The notes: generated by a model not told the origin, from the letters alone. DNA of 64,000 bases from Myxococcota bacterium (GCA_022447545.1 JAKVBI010000011.1:1-64000), one strand, 5' to 3'; shown: positions 8,087 through 17,794, numbered from the stretch's first letter. Program-made: numbers and translations.

Positions 8087-9129
8087 TAGATCTCGATTCT
8101 GCGAAGTGCGAGGCCAACCCCGACACCCAGCGACGGGCTCATCTCTTCCAGGAATTCCGAATCGAAACTCGAATTCGGTCGCATTCTGTGGAGCGGGTCG
8201 AGCACCTGGGCTTCGATGCCCGTGTGTTCTTGGAAGGCCCTCAGGAATCCCGATACGTTGGCTCCACCACCACAGATCAGCGCGCGTTTGATACGACTTT
8301 CGGCGATGGTAGTGGCGAAGAAGTCAAGGGACCGCCCGATTTCCCCCACGAGCATTTCTGTAACCGACTGCATCGCACGTTCCACTTCGGCGGGAACCAT
8401 CTGGCGATCATCGTCGCCGGTACCACCGCCCAACTTGATGCGCTCGGCTTCTTGAAAACCTACGGAAAGCGTCTTCTGAATCTCTTCGGTGTACTGGTTC
8501 CCCGCAGCAGCGATGTCCCGCGTAAACAGAGGGACACCCTGAGAGAACACGATGATGTTCACGACCTGAGCACCCACGTTGACCAATGCCACCATCTCAT
8601 CGGCCTCGGTTTCGTAGTTCCGCTCGAACGCGTTCTCCACCGCAAACGCTGCGACATCGATTGCAACCGGCTTCAAACCGGCTTCGGTGATGACCTGGAC
8701 GTAGTCGTCAATGAGATCTTTCTTCGCAGCCACCAGCACCACATCCATCTCGCCGGAACTCTCATCGGTTCCAAGGATCTGGAAGTCAAGATTGACCTCA
8801 TTGACATCGAACGGGATGTACTGCTCGGCTTCCCACTGGATTTGGTTTTCGAGTTCCTCCCGCGTCATGGCGGCTAAACGAATCTTCTTGACGATCACCG
8901 AGTGGCCACTCACGGCGGCCGCCACGTTGCGGTTCTTGATCTTTCCCGCATCGATCGCTTCTCGAATCGTATCGACGATGGCACTCGAGTTCAGAAAGGC
9001 TCCCTGGACGATCGCATCGGGGGGAAGTTGCGCGACACCCAGGTGGGTCAGTTCAAAATCATCGCCGCGGCCCTTGGTCGAAAGTTGAACCGCCTTCACC
9101 GCCGTGGAACCCACATCGAGTCCCACCAC
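8086..9129 (-). CDS. pilM: Type IV pilus assembly ATPase-fold protein PilM
   Basis: Cytoplasmic actin/FtsA-fold protein that recruits the PilN tail. Visible are the phosphate-1 loop VGLDVGSTAVKAVQL, the block NQIQWEAEQYIPFDVNEVNLDF, VNVGAQVVNIIVF and CGGGANVSGFLRAF with SLGVGVGLALR at the end. The GTG at 9129 gives a protein that begins right at the first beta strand, unusually short for PilM. A CTG at 9186 overlaps the stop of the upstream regulator (CTGA), follows GGAG at eight bases, and would add 19 residues in frame, giving a more normal N-terminus. I keep GTG as the formal start. It is the first structural gene of pilMNOPQ. Confidence 0.95.
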   Translation of the reverse strand: MVGLDVGSTAVKAVQLSTKGRGDDFELTHLGVAQLPPDAIVQGAFLNSSAIVDTIREAIDAGKIKNRNVAAAVSGHSVIVKKIRLAAMTREELENQIQWEAEQYIPFDVNEVNLDFQILGTDESSGEMDVVLVAAKKDLIDDYVQVITEAGLKPVAIDVAAFAVENAFERNYETEADEMVALVNVGAQVVNIIVFSQGVPLFTRDIAAAGNQYTEEIQKTLSVGFQEAERIKLGGGTGDDDRQMVPAEVERAMQSVTEMLVGEIGRSLDFFATTIAESRIKRALICGGGANVSGFLRAFQEHTGIEAQVLDPLHRMRPNSSFDSEFLEEMSPSLGVGVGLALRRIEI

Positions 9130-9182
9130 GGGTGCACCGCCGTGCCCGGGTGCCCATTGCGAAATTCGGTCGATGACGGCCC

Positions 9183-9437
9183 TCAGCGTGACATCTCCGC
9201 CGCGATCTCTTCGCTGGATCGCATGTTGCGGTTGGAAACCCGAGCATCAAAGACTCGATGCTTGTCAGAGACCTTGAGCCCAAGGGCCTGCAGGATCTTC
9301 CGTTTGGTATCGAGGCGGCAGGGCCGACCCGATTCGACACGGTCGATGGTCAGGGTCGAGAGGCCCGCCTTACGGGCCAGCTCGGATTTGCTGATCATCA
9401 TCGCTTCTCGGAAGCGCTGAACATTGTTGCTCGACAC
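9183..9437 (-). CDS. Small XRE-family helix-turn-helix regulator
   Basis: An 84-residue protein with a Cro/C1-type HTH. RFREAMMISKSELARKAGLS and TLTIDRVESGRPCRLDTKRKILQALGL form the five-helix DNA-binding unit over residues 8-55. It is followed by a short basic tail (VSNRNMRSSEEIAAEMSR). It starts at GTG 9437 after GGGGG and lies directly upstream of pilM on the same strand, so it is probably the first gene of the pilMNOPQ transcript. It may regulate that operon, including itself. Its operator is not identified. It is divergent from the NtrC-type regulator at 9672. Confidence 0.85.
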   Translation of the reverse strand: MSSNNVQRFREAMMISKSELARKAGLSTLTIDRVESGRPCRLDTKRKILQALGLKVSDKHRVFDARVSNRNMRSSEEIAAEMSR

Positions 9438-9671
9438 TGGATCCCCCCGTCTTGCAACCGGTTGAAAACGAAGCCCTCTGGCCCGTCCCAGGCTTCATCG
9501 GACCCTGGAATCACGGACTTGAGGGGATGAGGCACCAGTACGGCAACTCGGATCCAGGCTGAGCCCAACCGCAATTGAGCGGCAACTAGGGGGGCGGAGA
9601 TCGGTTCCAGGCGGCGGGAGTATCGATTTCCCCTCACCTGACGGGGCCGATCGCCGATATCCAGACACGGG

Positions 9672-11036
9672 ATGTCCAAGAGAATCCTGATCATCGACGA
9701 CGACCCGGCCCTGAGAGAGAGCCTCGCCATGGTCCTCGCCTCCGAGGGTTTCGAGGTAGGTACCGCCGAGGACGGCGAGAAAGCCCTGCAGGCGGTCGAC
9801 CGATGCCCCTACGAAATCGTCCTATGCGATCTCCGAATGCCCGGGATCGACGGACTCGAACTCCTTCCAGAATTGCTGCGACGGCTCCCGGGATCGACGA
9901 TTCTGATGATGTCGGCCTACGGAACCGAAGACCTGGCCATCGAGGCCATGAATCGAGGCGCCTACGACTACCTAGCCAAGCCCTTCCGACCTGCAGAGGT
10001 TCTGCTTACGATCCGGAAAGCCCAGGAACGGGAGAAGCTGCGCAGCACCAATGCTCTGCTCAAACGCGACGTCGACCGAGCAACAGGAACCCACCCCATC
10101 GTCGCAGCCTCGCCACCCATGATCTCAGTGCTCGAAATGATGGAACGAGCCGCCGGCTACAAGGCCACGGTGCTGATCACGGGTGAAAGCGGCACCGGCA
10201 AAGAAGTCCTGGCCCGAGCCATCCACGACCAGTCCCCCCGACGCAGCACAAGTTTCGTGGCCGTCAATTGCGGGGCGATCCCCGGAACCCTTCTCGAGAG
10301 CGAACTCTTCGGTCACATCCGGGGCGCATTCACTGGTGCGGATCGAGCGAGACATGGACTGTTCGTCGAAGCCCATGGAGGAACGCTGTTCCTAGACGAA
10401 ATCGCCGAAATGCCTGTTGAACTCCAGGTCAAGCTCCTACGCGTTCTGCAGGAGGAGGAAATCCGACCGCTCGGCGAGACGAAGTCACGAAGTGTCGACG
10501 TTCGGGTCATCGCCGCCACGGCACGCGACATCCAAGCGGAAGTCGAGGCCGGCAGGTTCCGCGAGGATCTCTTCTACCGGCTCGACGTGGTCAGACTCGA
10601 AGTTCCCCCTCTGCGTGAACGCCCCGAAGACATCTCTCTTCTGGTCGATCACTATCTGGCCCACTACGCGGCCAATCTCGGAAAACCCGTGCGAGGAATC
10701 GACGACGAAAGTCTGACCCATCTCCTCGCCTATCACTGGCCCGGCAACGTTCGGGAACTTCAGAATGTCATCGAACGGGCCGTGATTCTGGCTGATGGGG
10801 ATTTCGTCACCGCGAGCGAACTCCCGCAGAGCGTCGTTGCACCCCCCTCCCCCGCTGCCACTAGCGATGAACCGATCGATTTCTGCCTCAGAACGGCTCG
10901 GCGCCGCGCGGAGAAGGATTTGATTCGACGTGCCCTCCAGGCCACCGAAGGAAATCGAACGCACGCCGCGCGTCTACTGCAAATCAGCCACCGAAATCTC
11001 CTCTACAAGCTCAAAGAGTACGAGATCCACGACTGA
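9672..11036 (+). CDS. Sigma54-dependent NtrC-family response regulator
   Basis: A 454-residue protein with three domains. The receiver (1-115) has phosphoacceptor Asp in [11 protein letters not shown] and Lys in YLAKPF. The AAA+ domain (about 140-375) has Walker A GESGTGKE, an intact GAFTGA loop ([16 protein letters not shown]), Walker [14 protein letters not shown] and the R-finger region [11 protein letters not shown]. The Fis-type HTH is at the C-terminus ([24 protein letters not shown]). It should activate sigma54 promoters. It is transcribed away from the pilM operon and has no histidine kinase beside it. The membrane kinase at 19118 or PilS could be partners. The 234 bases upstream contain GCCGATAT at 9653-9660, without a matching -35. 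Confidence 0.95.
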   Translation: MSKRILIIDDDPALRESLAMVLASEGFEVGTAEDGEKALQAVDRCPYEIVLCDLRMPGIDGLELLPELLRRLPGSTILMMSAYGTEDLAIEAMNRGAYDYLAKPFRPAEVLLTIRKAQEREKLRSTNALLKRDVDRATGTHPIVAASPPMISVLEMMERAAGYKATVLITGESGTGKEVLARAIHDQSPRRSTSFVAVNCGAIPGTLLESELFGHIRGAFTGADRARHGLFVEAHGGTLFLDEIAEMPVELQVKLLRVLQEEEIRPLGETKSRSVDVRVIAATARDIQAEVEAGRFREDLFYRLDVVRLEVPPLRERPEDISLLVDHYLAHYAANLGKPVRGIDDESLTHLLAYHWPGNVRELQNVIERAVILADGDFVTASELPQSVVAPPSPAATSDEPIDFCLRTARRRAEKDLIRRALQATEGNRTHAARLLQISHRNLLYKLKEYEIHD

Positions 11037-11063
11037 AAGATCCGGCGGTTCACAGGTTCGAGA

Positions 11064-12083
11064 TCAGAATCTCGGTGCCGCTGGCAGTGGTTCTTCGAGA
11101 CTGACGGTGACATCGAACTCTTGCCTCGCGACACCGCCCGAGCGATCGTGGACCTCTACGGCAACTTCGTGCGTTCCAGCCTGGTTCTCCTGAGGCTCCC
11201 ACGACACCATGCCCCGCACCACATCCAACTTCATGCCGGTCGGTGCCACGGGCAGTACGTAACGAAACATGCGATCGCCATCCGAGTCCACTGCCTCGAT
11301 GCGGTAACGAAAGACGCCATCCCCACCGAAGCTTCCGGGTGACGAAACGATCGTCGGATTCGCATTCGCGACGCGAATGGGCTCACTCCTCAATTCGCGG
11401 CTGGAATCGTCGCCATCCGAGGCAACGACAGAGAGCACGATCTCATCGCCTCTGTGAAAGTACTGCGTGGACAGCAACGGGCCTCCGCCACGGATGCGTC
11501 GACCGTTGACGAACCAACCGTACTGATAGCGAATCTCATCTCCATCCGGATCCTCGGCCTCGACACGTGCCGTGATGTCGCGGTTCACGGTCACCTCGCC
11601 CAGGGGCTCGATGACGACACCGCGAATCGCAGGCGCACGATTGCCCATCTTCACGCTCGCGCGAACCGGCTTGCTCTGCCCGAATCCATCGCGCGCCACT
11701 ACCGCAACCTCGACCACCGAGTCCTTGCGAAGGTCAGTCAGAAGAAGCGAGGAGCCGGTTTCGTCGAGCCGGCGCCCGTTCTCATACCACTGGTACACGA
11801 TCTCGAGAGGGTCTCCGTCGGGATCCGAAGCCTCCACTCTGGCCTTGATCCGATCCCCCGGATGAGGGGAACTCGGGGTCAGGTAGACGCCCGCGACGAT
11901 GGGACTCCCGTGGTTCTCCTCTACCGCGGTCTCGGAGAGAGGATTCCGAGTCTTATCGGTTTCACCACTCCGGTCCGCAAGCTCCTCACCGTTCGCGCAT
12001 CCCCAGACCAGTAGCGCCAGAGACAGCATGCCCATCACCATTCGCTGATTCTCACTCGTCATCCATCGTCGGCCAACACTCAT
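11064..12083 (-). CDS. Putative lipoprotein with Ig/cadherin-like repeats
   Basis: A 339-residue predicted surface or periplasmic lipoprotein. The signal segment MVMGMLSLALLVWGC ends at a lipobox-like Cys near residue 29. The mature part has two related beta-sandwich repeats, each with a DPDGD-type turn and a WYENGRR or WFVNGRR strand (about residues 65-155 and 160-240). A C-terminal dystroglycan-cadherin-like segment follows (PTGMKLDVVRGMVSW...AGTHEVAVEVHD). The start ATG overlaps the stop of the next gene upstream (ATGA). It is the last gene of the minor-pilin/pilY1 operon, which suggests a role at the pilus tip or in anchoring PilY1. I do not recognise a named family. Confidence 0.75.
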   Translation of the reverse strand: MSVGRRWMTSENQRMVMGMLSLALLVWGCANGEELADRSGETDKTRNPLSETAVEENHGSPIVAGVYLTPSSPHPGDRIKARVEASDPDGDPLEIVYQWYENGRRLDETGSSLLLTDLRKDSVVEVAVVARDGFGQSKPVRASVKMGNRAPAIRGVVIEPLGEVTVNRDITARVEAEDPDGDEIRYQYGWFVNGRRIRGGGPLLSTQYFHRGDEIVLSVVASDGDDSSRELRSEPIRVANANPTIVSSPGSFGGDGVFRYRIEAVDSDGDRMFRYVLPVAPTGMKLDVVRGMVSWEPQENQAGTHEVAVEVHDRSGGVARQEFDVTVSLEEPLPAAPRF

Positions 12084-12424
12084 CGCGGTACCTCATTCCC
12101 TAGTTCCAATCTCACCACCTCGAGCCTTCCCGATTCCTCTCGGGTCTCGTAGTAGACGACCACCGGCTCACCCTCCTTCGGAACGGGAAAGCCCTCCAGG
12201 CCAATCCAAACCCCATCGGCATTGCGCATGCGGCTGCTCGGAGTCACGTGGAGCACCTCCCGGGATTCCAGGATGATCGTCCCGCCCGCGGAGTCCACGC
12301 TCGCGAGCATCCCGGTGCCACCCCCAGCCTGGGCAGAGGCGAGCAACGCCACCCCCCACGCAGCCAGGAGTCCCGCACACAGACCCCCCAGAAAACTCGA
12401 CGCTCGAATCTTTTCCATTCTCAT
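12080..12424 (-). CDS. Hypothetical exported protein of the pilY1 operon
   Basis: About 114 residues. It has an N-terminal hydrophobic segment (SSFLGGLCAGLLAAWGVALLASAQA), probably a cleaved signal peptide, followed by a small beta-rich domain with ASVDSAGGTIILESREVLHVTPSSRM and EPVVVYYETREESGRLEVVRLEL. The fold looks like a small OB or SH3-like barrel. ATG at 12424 is preferred because GGGGAA lies just upstream; an ATG at 12460 would add 12 residues. It sits between pilY1 and the lipoprotein gene with coupled ends, so it is probably exported with them. No family recognised. Confidence 0.65.
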   Translation of the reverse strand: MRMEKIRASSFLGGLCAGLLAAWGVALLASAQAGGGTGMLASVDSAGGTIILESREVLHVTPSSRMRNADGVWIGLEGFPVPKEGEPVVVYYETREESGRLEVVRLELGNEVPR

Positions 12425-12469
12425 GCTTGCTTCCCCCATCGGGCCCTTGCTTCCCCACATGAAGCCGTG

Positions 12470-15400
12470 TCAACGACTCCTCCACGAGCGGATATTGATG
12501 CCCCTACTCGGCAGCGTCTTGCACTGGTTCTGAATCCCACCATCACTGGTAATGACAATGACCTTGTTGTTGCAGCTTGCCGTGGCATTCCCCTCGTTCA
12601 GCCCTCCCACGGAAACCCGTGGTCGGGTGGGCAACCCGGTCCCGATCAACAACCGGCGATCCTCGTTGCCGGTCCCCGGATTCGGAGTGAAGGACCCGTT
12701 CGCACAGTCCACATCGAAGCTGTAGAGATACGACTCGCCAGTCGAGTTACACGGATCAGCCGTGCTCGGATCCGGCGGAACGAACGATCCGAAATAGAGA
12801 TCTCCGAGAAACACAACACTGTTGGTGATGAATTTCTCGCTGTCGCGTCCCGTGAGGAAGAAGCCCGAGAAGTTGCTTTGAATGTTGCTGCAGGTCTGAG
12901 AATCGATCTGAGCATTGGTGGCAAGGTCGTCTTCGCTCAAGAAACCCGTCAGCGAGTTCGGAGCTGTCGCCGAACGCTCGAACGGATCGGAATCCTCGAT
13001 CACGTAATAGTGGTTGTTGGTTTCCTCGAGACCATCGTCGTCGGAGTACTGAGGGTTCTCCCTCTGACCCGCTCCGAGCGCAAGGACCAGTTGGCCGTCT
13101 CTCAGTACCCCCGTGGGCGGAAAGTAGAAGCTCTGGTGCGGGTAGCCGACGCTCGCAGCAGCGGGCATCGGAGATGCCGCCGAACTCGCCTGAAAGAACA
13201 ACCGGAAAGGCCAGTCCGGCTGGGAAGGATCCCCCTCGGCGCCAGAGTCGTGGACCGGATCGTCTCCTAGCCCATGAATGACCCACTTCCAGACATTTCC
13301 GCCCAAATCGCCGATGTAGACGATGTCGGCAAAACCATCGAAATCCAGGTCGAACACCGCAGGAGACGATGCGAATCCAAAGCGCATCTCCGGAAATCCC
13401 ATCTGTGTCCCCGAACCCGCCGGAGAGAATTCAGCCGCAGCACTCCAGTACTTTTTGGCCAATACCTCGCCGGTGGTGAGGTCCACCATATAGATGGCTC
13501 GCCCTCGGGCCTCGTCCGGTTGCCCCACGCATTCCGTGGGACTCGTGTAGAAGGCACTGTAGGGGTCGCCGCAGCGGTGATAACCAGCGCCAAAGATGGC
13601 AACCCAGCGCTCGTAGCCCTCGGCGGCTGGAGACGAACTCGAGGCCACTCGCACACGCGTGATCACGGGTTCCGACCAACTCGCACCCATCTGCGACACT
13701 TCGACACTGGTACCGGGATTTGAGACCCCCGCTGCACTGCAATCATTACAGGGGAACTCCCAGAGATAGAGCGGATACTTGGGATTGGGAGGGCCACTAC
13801 TGCTGGGCGGATCGGTGATGTCCAGCGCGTAGTAACTGTTGCCGCCGTTGCGCAGTCCTCCCAGGAGCACCGTCCTCCACTGCTCGACCTGTTTGGACTC
13901 CGATGAAAGCGTCGGGTTTACGCTTCCCAGATTTCCCGAGGGCAGGACGTCGCGCTGAATCCAAACGTCCGCCACGACCGGAGAGCCATCCACGGTCTCG
14001 AGGGGGACAATCGGGCTACCCCCTATTCCAGAAGTCATACGCGGGAAGCTCGTGACCTTGGGGAGTTCTTTGGCGACGTCACGAATGGCAGCAGGCATGA
14101 AACCAAAGATCTCCACGCCCGTTCCTCGATCGTGAACAGGCGGAATCTTGGGAGTCACCCCGTCGGCCTCAAAATTCCGCCAGTCCCCGGCATTGAAACC
14201 GTGCAGAAAGCCATCGTTTGCGCCGGCATAGATCACACGCGACCGACTGCGTTTCTCGGCTGCGAACTGCTGATAGACAGAATCGTTGATGGCAGAGTTT
14301 GGTGAGCCCACCACCACCGGATTCGAGTGGAAGACGTCACCCAGGATCGCCGGTCCTCCCGCTTCGTTGGTTCGAGCCACACAGGGATCGCTCCCGAACT
14401 CACAGCCCTGAAAGGCTTCCATGATGGCGCTCGCCGCCTCATCGAGGTCCGCCAGGGTGTCGTAAGGAGCACTGCTCAAATCTGCGGCCGTGAGACTCAG
14501 ATCGTCCTTGTCCACGTTGCCCCAAGTGTTCGGTTTCGTACCGAAGACAGTGCCACTGGAACCGACGTACAGTTTTCGGGCTCCGGGGGCCGGCATCACC
14601 GTGGCAGCATCCCAGAACGCCGTCGCACTGGTTCGCAACTGATCGCTGGGACAGCCAGGGGGCAGGGTTCCGGTCGGGCCCGTGGCACAACTCCCGTCAG
14701 CGGCCAGAATGTCTCCGGCACCGCTGAATTCGAAGTTCTTGAGGTGCCCTTCCCAGAACCCCTGATCCTCTCTGGGCAGGAAGTAGCTGGAATAGAAATT
14801 CGATCCATCCGTGGTCCGGCTTGCGGGGACCGTCGCCGAAGTGAAGGACTGGGATTTTTCCAGAATGTCCGTCACCGCATCGACGATGGCGCTCGTCAAC
14901 TCTTCAGCGTTATTGCTGAAGAAGAACAAGCCGTTTCCGACGTCGGCAGTCTTTTCCAGGATCGCATTCGCGTCATCACTGGTCGTGAACCCAACGGTAT
15001 AGACGTCGATGACCTGCGTTCCCGCGTAGTCACGGTGAAAGTCGTTCTGCTGCATGAACATCGCCACATCATCGAGATACCAACTCCCCTCGGAATTGGA
15101 AGTCAACTCCGATCCATTCTCCGGACTGGCGTTGTCAGGGTTGTAGTCACCAATCAGCTCGTTGAGAAACTGCGACTTGTTCATCTGATCGAAGTCGTCT
15201 CGAGTGGGCTCACCATCGGTGATGATGATCACGAAGTTCTTCTGGCATGCGTTCTCGACGGGACTTCCCGGGACCAACGAGTTGTTGGTCGTCGTGTACC
15301 CATTCGTCCGAATGTTGTAACGCGGAAATTCCGTGCTTCCGTTCTTGCCGATGGCCGGGTTGCTCCGACTCTGGAAGTACCTGTATACGTTAAAGAGCGT

Positions 15401-16147
15401 CTCGCTCAGGGGCGTCCACGACTCTCCTTCGAGTTCGTCCTCGATGAACACATCAATCTCGCTCGCCTGGGAGGGTGTGTAGTCGGCGATGGGAACCGGC
15501 ACATAGCCGCCCCTAGGATCCACGGAACTCCGATAGAAAACCCCCAGTCCGAAACGGACCTGCCCCTCGGCGTTGACCTGGCAGACCACTTCTCGGAGGA
15601 CTTCTTTGGCTGCAGCAATGCGTGTACGGCGGTATTTCGGGTAACTAGCGGGCATGTTCGGACCCGAAGGGTCCGTCAGACAGGCAGAGCGCTCACCATT
15701 GTCGTCGTCGACGACCTCCCCCGCATAGGGGTCGGCAGAGTCGCTGAAGTACCAGTTCAAATAATGCCCCGACCATCGGGTCGCATTGCCCGCAGCAGTA
15801 ACGATCGAGTCCGCGAAGATCTCACGCGTATTTCCACACAGCGTGTAGGTCCCCGGCGGAATGTAACGATCGCCGGATCCACCCCAGCTGTAGTACGAAT
15901 GAACTCGGATCGTCTCCTCAGGAAAGAACCCACAACTCGAACTGGAATCGGGGTCATAGGCCGGGTGCCATACCACGTGATTCATCGAAGCTGAGTTGTC
16001 GACCATGAGCATCACGTTCGGAGCCACTCTGACCTGGAACAGATTGCTATCCTGCGCTGTTGCAGAATCCGTACCTACGAGCACCGCTACAGCAGCGGCC
16101 AACCCGACCCACCCCTGACGTATTCGGATCTGAAGTTCGTTGGACAC
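12470..16147 (-). CDS. pilY1: Type IV pilus tip-associated adhesin PilY1
   Basis: A 1225-residue secreted protein. The signal peptide (GLAAAVAVLVGTDSATA) is at residues 14-31. An N-terminal von Willebrand A-like region begins NVMLMVDNSASM (MIDAS DxSxS motif) and extends to about residue 430. The C-terminal half is the PilY1 beta-propeller, with a calcium loop DLDFDGFAD and the block YIGDLGGNVWKW. PilY1 caps the minor-pilin tip complex, takes part in adhesion and calcium-dependent retraction control, and in some bacteria is a surface mechanosensor. GTG at 16147 follows a strong GGGAGGGGAGG. It lies downstream of pilX, its normal partner. Confidence 0.95.
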   Translation of the reverse strand: MSNELQIRIRQGWVGLAAAVAVLVGTDSATAQDSNLFQVRVAPNVMLMVDNSASMNHVVWHPAYDPDSSSSCGFFPEETIRVHSYYSWGGSGDRYIPPGTYTLCGNTREIFADSIVTAAGNATRWSGHYLNWYFSDSADPYAGEVVDDDNGERSACLTDPSGPNMPASYPKYRRTRIAAAKEVLREVVCQVNAEGQVRFGLGVFYRSSVDPRGGYVPVPIADYTPSQASEIDVFIEDELEGESWTPLSETLFNVYRYFQSRSNPAIGKNGSTEFPRYNIRTNGYTTTNNSLVPGSPVENACQKNFVIIITDGEPTRDDFDQMNKSQFLNELIGDYNPDNASPENGSELTSNSEGSWYLDDVAMFMQQNDFHRDYAGTQVIDVYTVGFTTSDDANAILEKTADVGNGLFFFSNNAEELTSAIVDAVTDILEKSQSFTSATVPASRTTDGSNFYSSYFLPREDQGFWEGHLKNFEFSGAGDILAADGSCATGPTGTLPPGCPSDQLRTSATAFWDAATVMPAPGARKLYVGSSGTVFGTKPNTWGNVDKDDLSLTAADLSSAPYDTLADLDEAASAIMEAFQGCEFGSDPCVARTNEAGGPAILGDVFHSNPVVVGSPNSAINDSVYQQFAAEKRSRSRVIYAGANDGFLHGFNAGDWRNFEADGVTPKIPPVHDRGTGVEIFGFMPAAIRDVAKELPKVTSFPRMTSGIGGSPIVPLETVDGSPVVADVWIQRDVLPSGNLGSVNPTLSSESKQVEQWRTVLLGGLRNGGNSYYALDITDPPSSSGPPNPKYPLYLWEFPCNDCSAAGVSNPGTSVEVSQMGASWSEPVITRVRVASSSSPAAEGYERWVAIFGAGYHRCGDPYSAFYTSPTECVGQPDEARGRAIYMVDLTTGEVLAKKYWSAAAEFSPAGSGTQMGFPEMRFGFASSPAVFDLDFDGFADIVYIGDLGGNVWKWVIHGLGDDPVHDSGAEGDPSQPDWPFRLFFQASSAASPMPAAASVGYPHQSFYFPPTGVLRDGQLVLALGAGQRENPQYSDDDGLEETNNHYYVIEDSDPFERSATAPNSLTGFLSEDDLATNAQIDSQTCSNIQSNFSGFFLTGRDSEKFITNSVVFLGDLYFGSFVPPDPSTADPCNSTGESYLYSFDVDCANGSFTPNPGTGNEDRRLLIGTGLPTRPRVSVGGLNEGNATASCNNKVIVITSDGGIQNQCKTLPSRGINIRSWRSR

Positions 16148-16223
16148 GACCTCCCCTCCCTACGGTGACGTGCAACCGACGCTGAGAAGCAACACCTTCG
16201 CCCCCCTTCGCCTTCGCATGATT

Positions 16224-16754
16224 TCAGTTATTGAAGGCATGACAGCGCCTGGCTGTGGCGTGAATTCGCGCACTCGCACCTCCAGCGGCCGTTCCCTCGG
16301 TACGGATGTTCCAAATGGTGTTCAAATAAATGGGTTGCCCCACTTCTACGCTGGCATCGATCGAAGAGCACGGGTCGGCCGAGGCCAACATGCAGATCTC
16401 ATCCGTAGGTGCCGTCGAATCCGGCCCGTAACTCGTACCGTTGGCCAATGAAGTAGCCGCAAGCTTTCCCTCCAGACAGTCCCCGGGTGCCAGAGCCGAC
16501 CCGACCACCTCGTTCTTCAAGATCTCGAGGCCATCGGAGACCCCCGCGTCGGCGGCATAGAGAGCCGTCTGAGCGCGACTCTGAAAGCCCGCCGTCTGTC
16601 GATCACGCGTCACCGTCTCGAGGGACGAAAAACCGATCAGGCCCATCACGGCCAACAGAGCCATGGACACCAACAGGGCAGACCCCTGCTCGTATCGATT
16701 CTCGAGCCTTTTCACTCGGCGTCGCGGCAGAGTTTCGGGGGTTCGAAGGGACAT
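16224..16754 (-). CDS. pilX: Minor pilin PilX
   Basis: A 176-residue pilin-like protein. After a basic leader there is the PilX-type processing site and hydrophobic helix (EQGSALLVSMALLAVMGLIGFSSLETV, cleavage expected after Gly near residue 24). The following TAGFQSRAQTALYAADAGVSDGLE is the conserved PilX N-terminal pattern. Unlike most pilins it has no Glu at position 5, as is usual in this family. Paired cysteines lie in the C-terminal domain. It is placed between pilW and pilY1, the normal order of the tip-complex operon. Confidence 0.9.
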   Translation of the reverse strand: MSLRTPETLPRRRVKRLENRYEQGSALLVSMALLAVMGLIGFSSLETVTRDRQTAGFQSRAQTALYAADAGVSDGLEILKNEVVGSALAPGDCLEGKLAATSLANGTSYGPDSTAPTDEICMLASADPCSSIDASVEVGQPIYLNTIWNIRTEGTAAGGASARIHATARRCHAFNN

Positions 16755-16783
16755 CTTCTGCTCCTCGGATCCTCTGGATCCGG

Positions 16784-17794
16784 TCAGGACGCCACGTTCC
16801 GCAAGCGGATCGTGGAGGTTTCGATCCGGCGACGGCGCCCATCGTCGGGTGCGATGTTGCTGGTGCGGTTTTCGACAGCCTGCCCGGTACTCGCAGAATC
16901 GGGGTTGCGCGGATCGTCGTAGGCAGTGCGGACGATCAGGCTCACACGCAACTCGCGAAGATCGTTGGCATCGGCCAGGGTGTTGTCGTAAACGCTACCG
17001 ACACTGCCGGGGGTTTCCGTCGCATCCCAATCGCCGTTTCCATTGGTGTCGAAGAACCATGCGATCTGCAGATCTTCGACCTCCTTCACCAACAGGACTC
17101 CATTTCGTTCAAGGCGACCCGCCGAAAGGCCGGCCGTGGAGAGCACATAGACGATGGCGGGGACGAGTCGATGGTCCGGTGTGAGCAGTTCACTCCCCAA
17201 TGAATTGTCAAAGTCGACGCTCACGACAGTGGATGATGGAACCGCGGTGACCACGCCGCAGGCCGCGCCTCGGGACGGGTTGGCAAGATCCACCAGGATC
17301 GCGCCACCCCCTACTCGAAAGTCACTGTCGTCGATGCCGTTACCGTCGTTGTCGAAGCTCGCTTGTCCATCGATAACGACATCATCCACGTTGATCGAAA
17401 GCACTCCGACCGTCGAATTAAAAGCCCCCATGACCTGAGCAGAGAGTTCGCTCCCACGCAGATCCGAGGGCAATTCATCCACGGAGGCGATTGCATCGTG
17501 GTCACTCAGATACAAAAGATCCGGCGCGTCGATTCGATCCACTCCGCACGCGGCTGCAGCCGGGGGAACCATGTAGCCCGCGTTGCGCACATCGCGTTCG
17601 ATCAAACTTGCGGCCGAACGAGCATTCTGCTGCACCTCGGAAACCTGATCCACGACGACGTAGGTCTGATGTTGGACAGTGAAAACCGCAAGCGCTGCCA
17701 CAATAATGATGCCCGTCATGGCCGTGGCCACGAGCAATTCGACCAAGGAGAACCCTTGACTCCGCCGATTGAAGGATGCGTTCGAAACCTGCAT
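16784..17794 (-). CDS. pilW: Minor pilin PilW
   Basis: About 336 residues, with a class III prepilin leader. RRSQG|FSLVELLVATAM has the prepilin peptidase site and Glu5, followed by a hydrophobic helix (GIIIVAALAVFTV). The region EVQQNARSAASLIERDVRNAGYMVPP is the PilW signature. The large C-terminal domain contains FDNDGNGIDDSDFRVGG and FDTNGNGDWDATETP, two Asp/Asn-rich loops that could bind calcium. ATG at 17794 is chosen because it places the leader peptide correctly and leaves 38 bases after pilV; longer open frames would overlap pilV. It belongs to the tip-complex operon fimT-pilV-pilW-pilX-pilY1. Confidence 0.93.
   Translation of the reverse strand: MQVSNASFNRRSQGFSLVELLVATAMTGIIIVAALAVFTVQHQTYVVVDQVSEVQQNARSAASLIERDVRNAGYMVPPAAAACGVDRIDAPDLLYLSDHDAIASVDELPSDLRGSELSAQVMGAFNSTVGVLSINVDDVVIDGQASFDNDGNGIDDSDFRVGGGAILVDLANPSRGAACGVVTAVPSSTVVSVDFDNSLGSELLTPDHRLVPAIVYVLSTAGLSAGRLERNGVLLVKEVEDLQIAWFFDTNGNGDWDATETPGSVGSVYDNTLADANDLRELRVSLIVRTAYDDPRNPDSASTGQAVENRTSNIAPDDGRRRRIETSTIRLRNVAS

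Noticed and set aside
9653-9660. GCCGATAT as a FliA -10 in front of the 9672 regulator
   Set aside because: No TAAA-like -35 at 15 or 16 bases upstream.
9438-9671. c-di-GMP (GEMM) riboswitch upstream of the pilM operon
   Set aside because: I looked for the conserved GEMM core and found no match on either strand.
14327-15994. Open frame of 555 codons on the plus strand, antisense to pilY1
   Set aside because: Arg/Val/His-rich translation without domains, wholly inside pilY1; a shadow frame.
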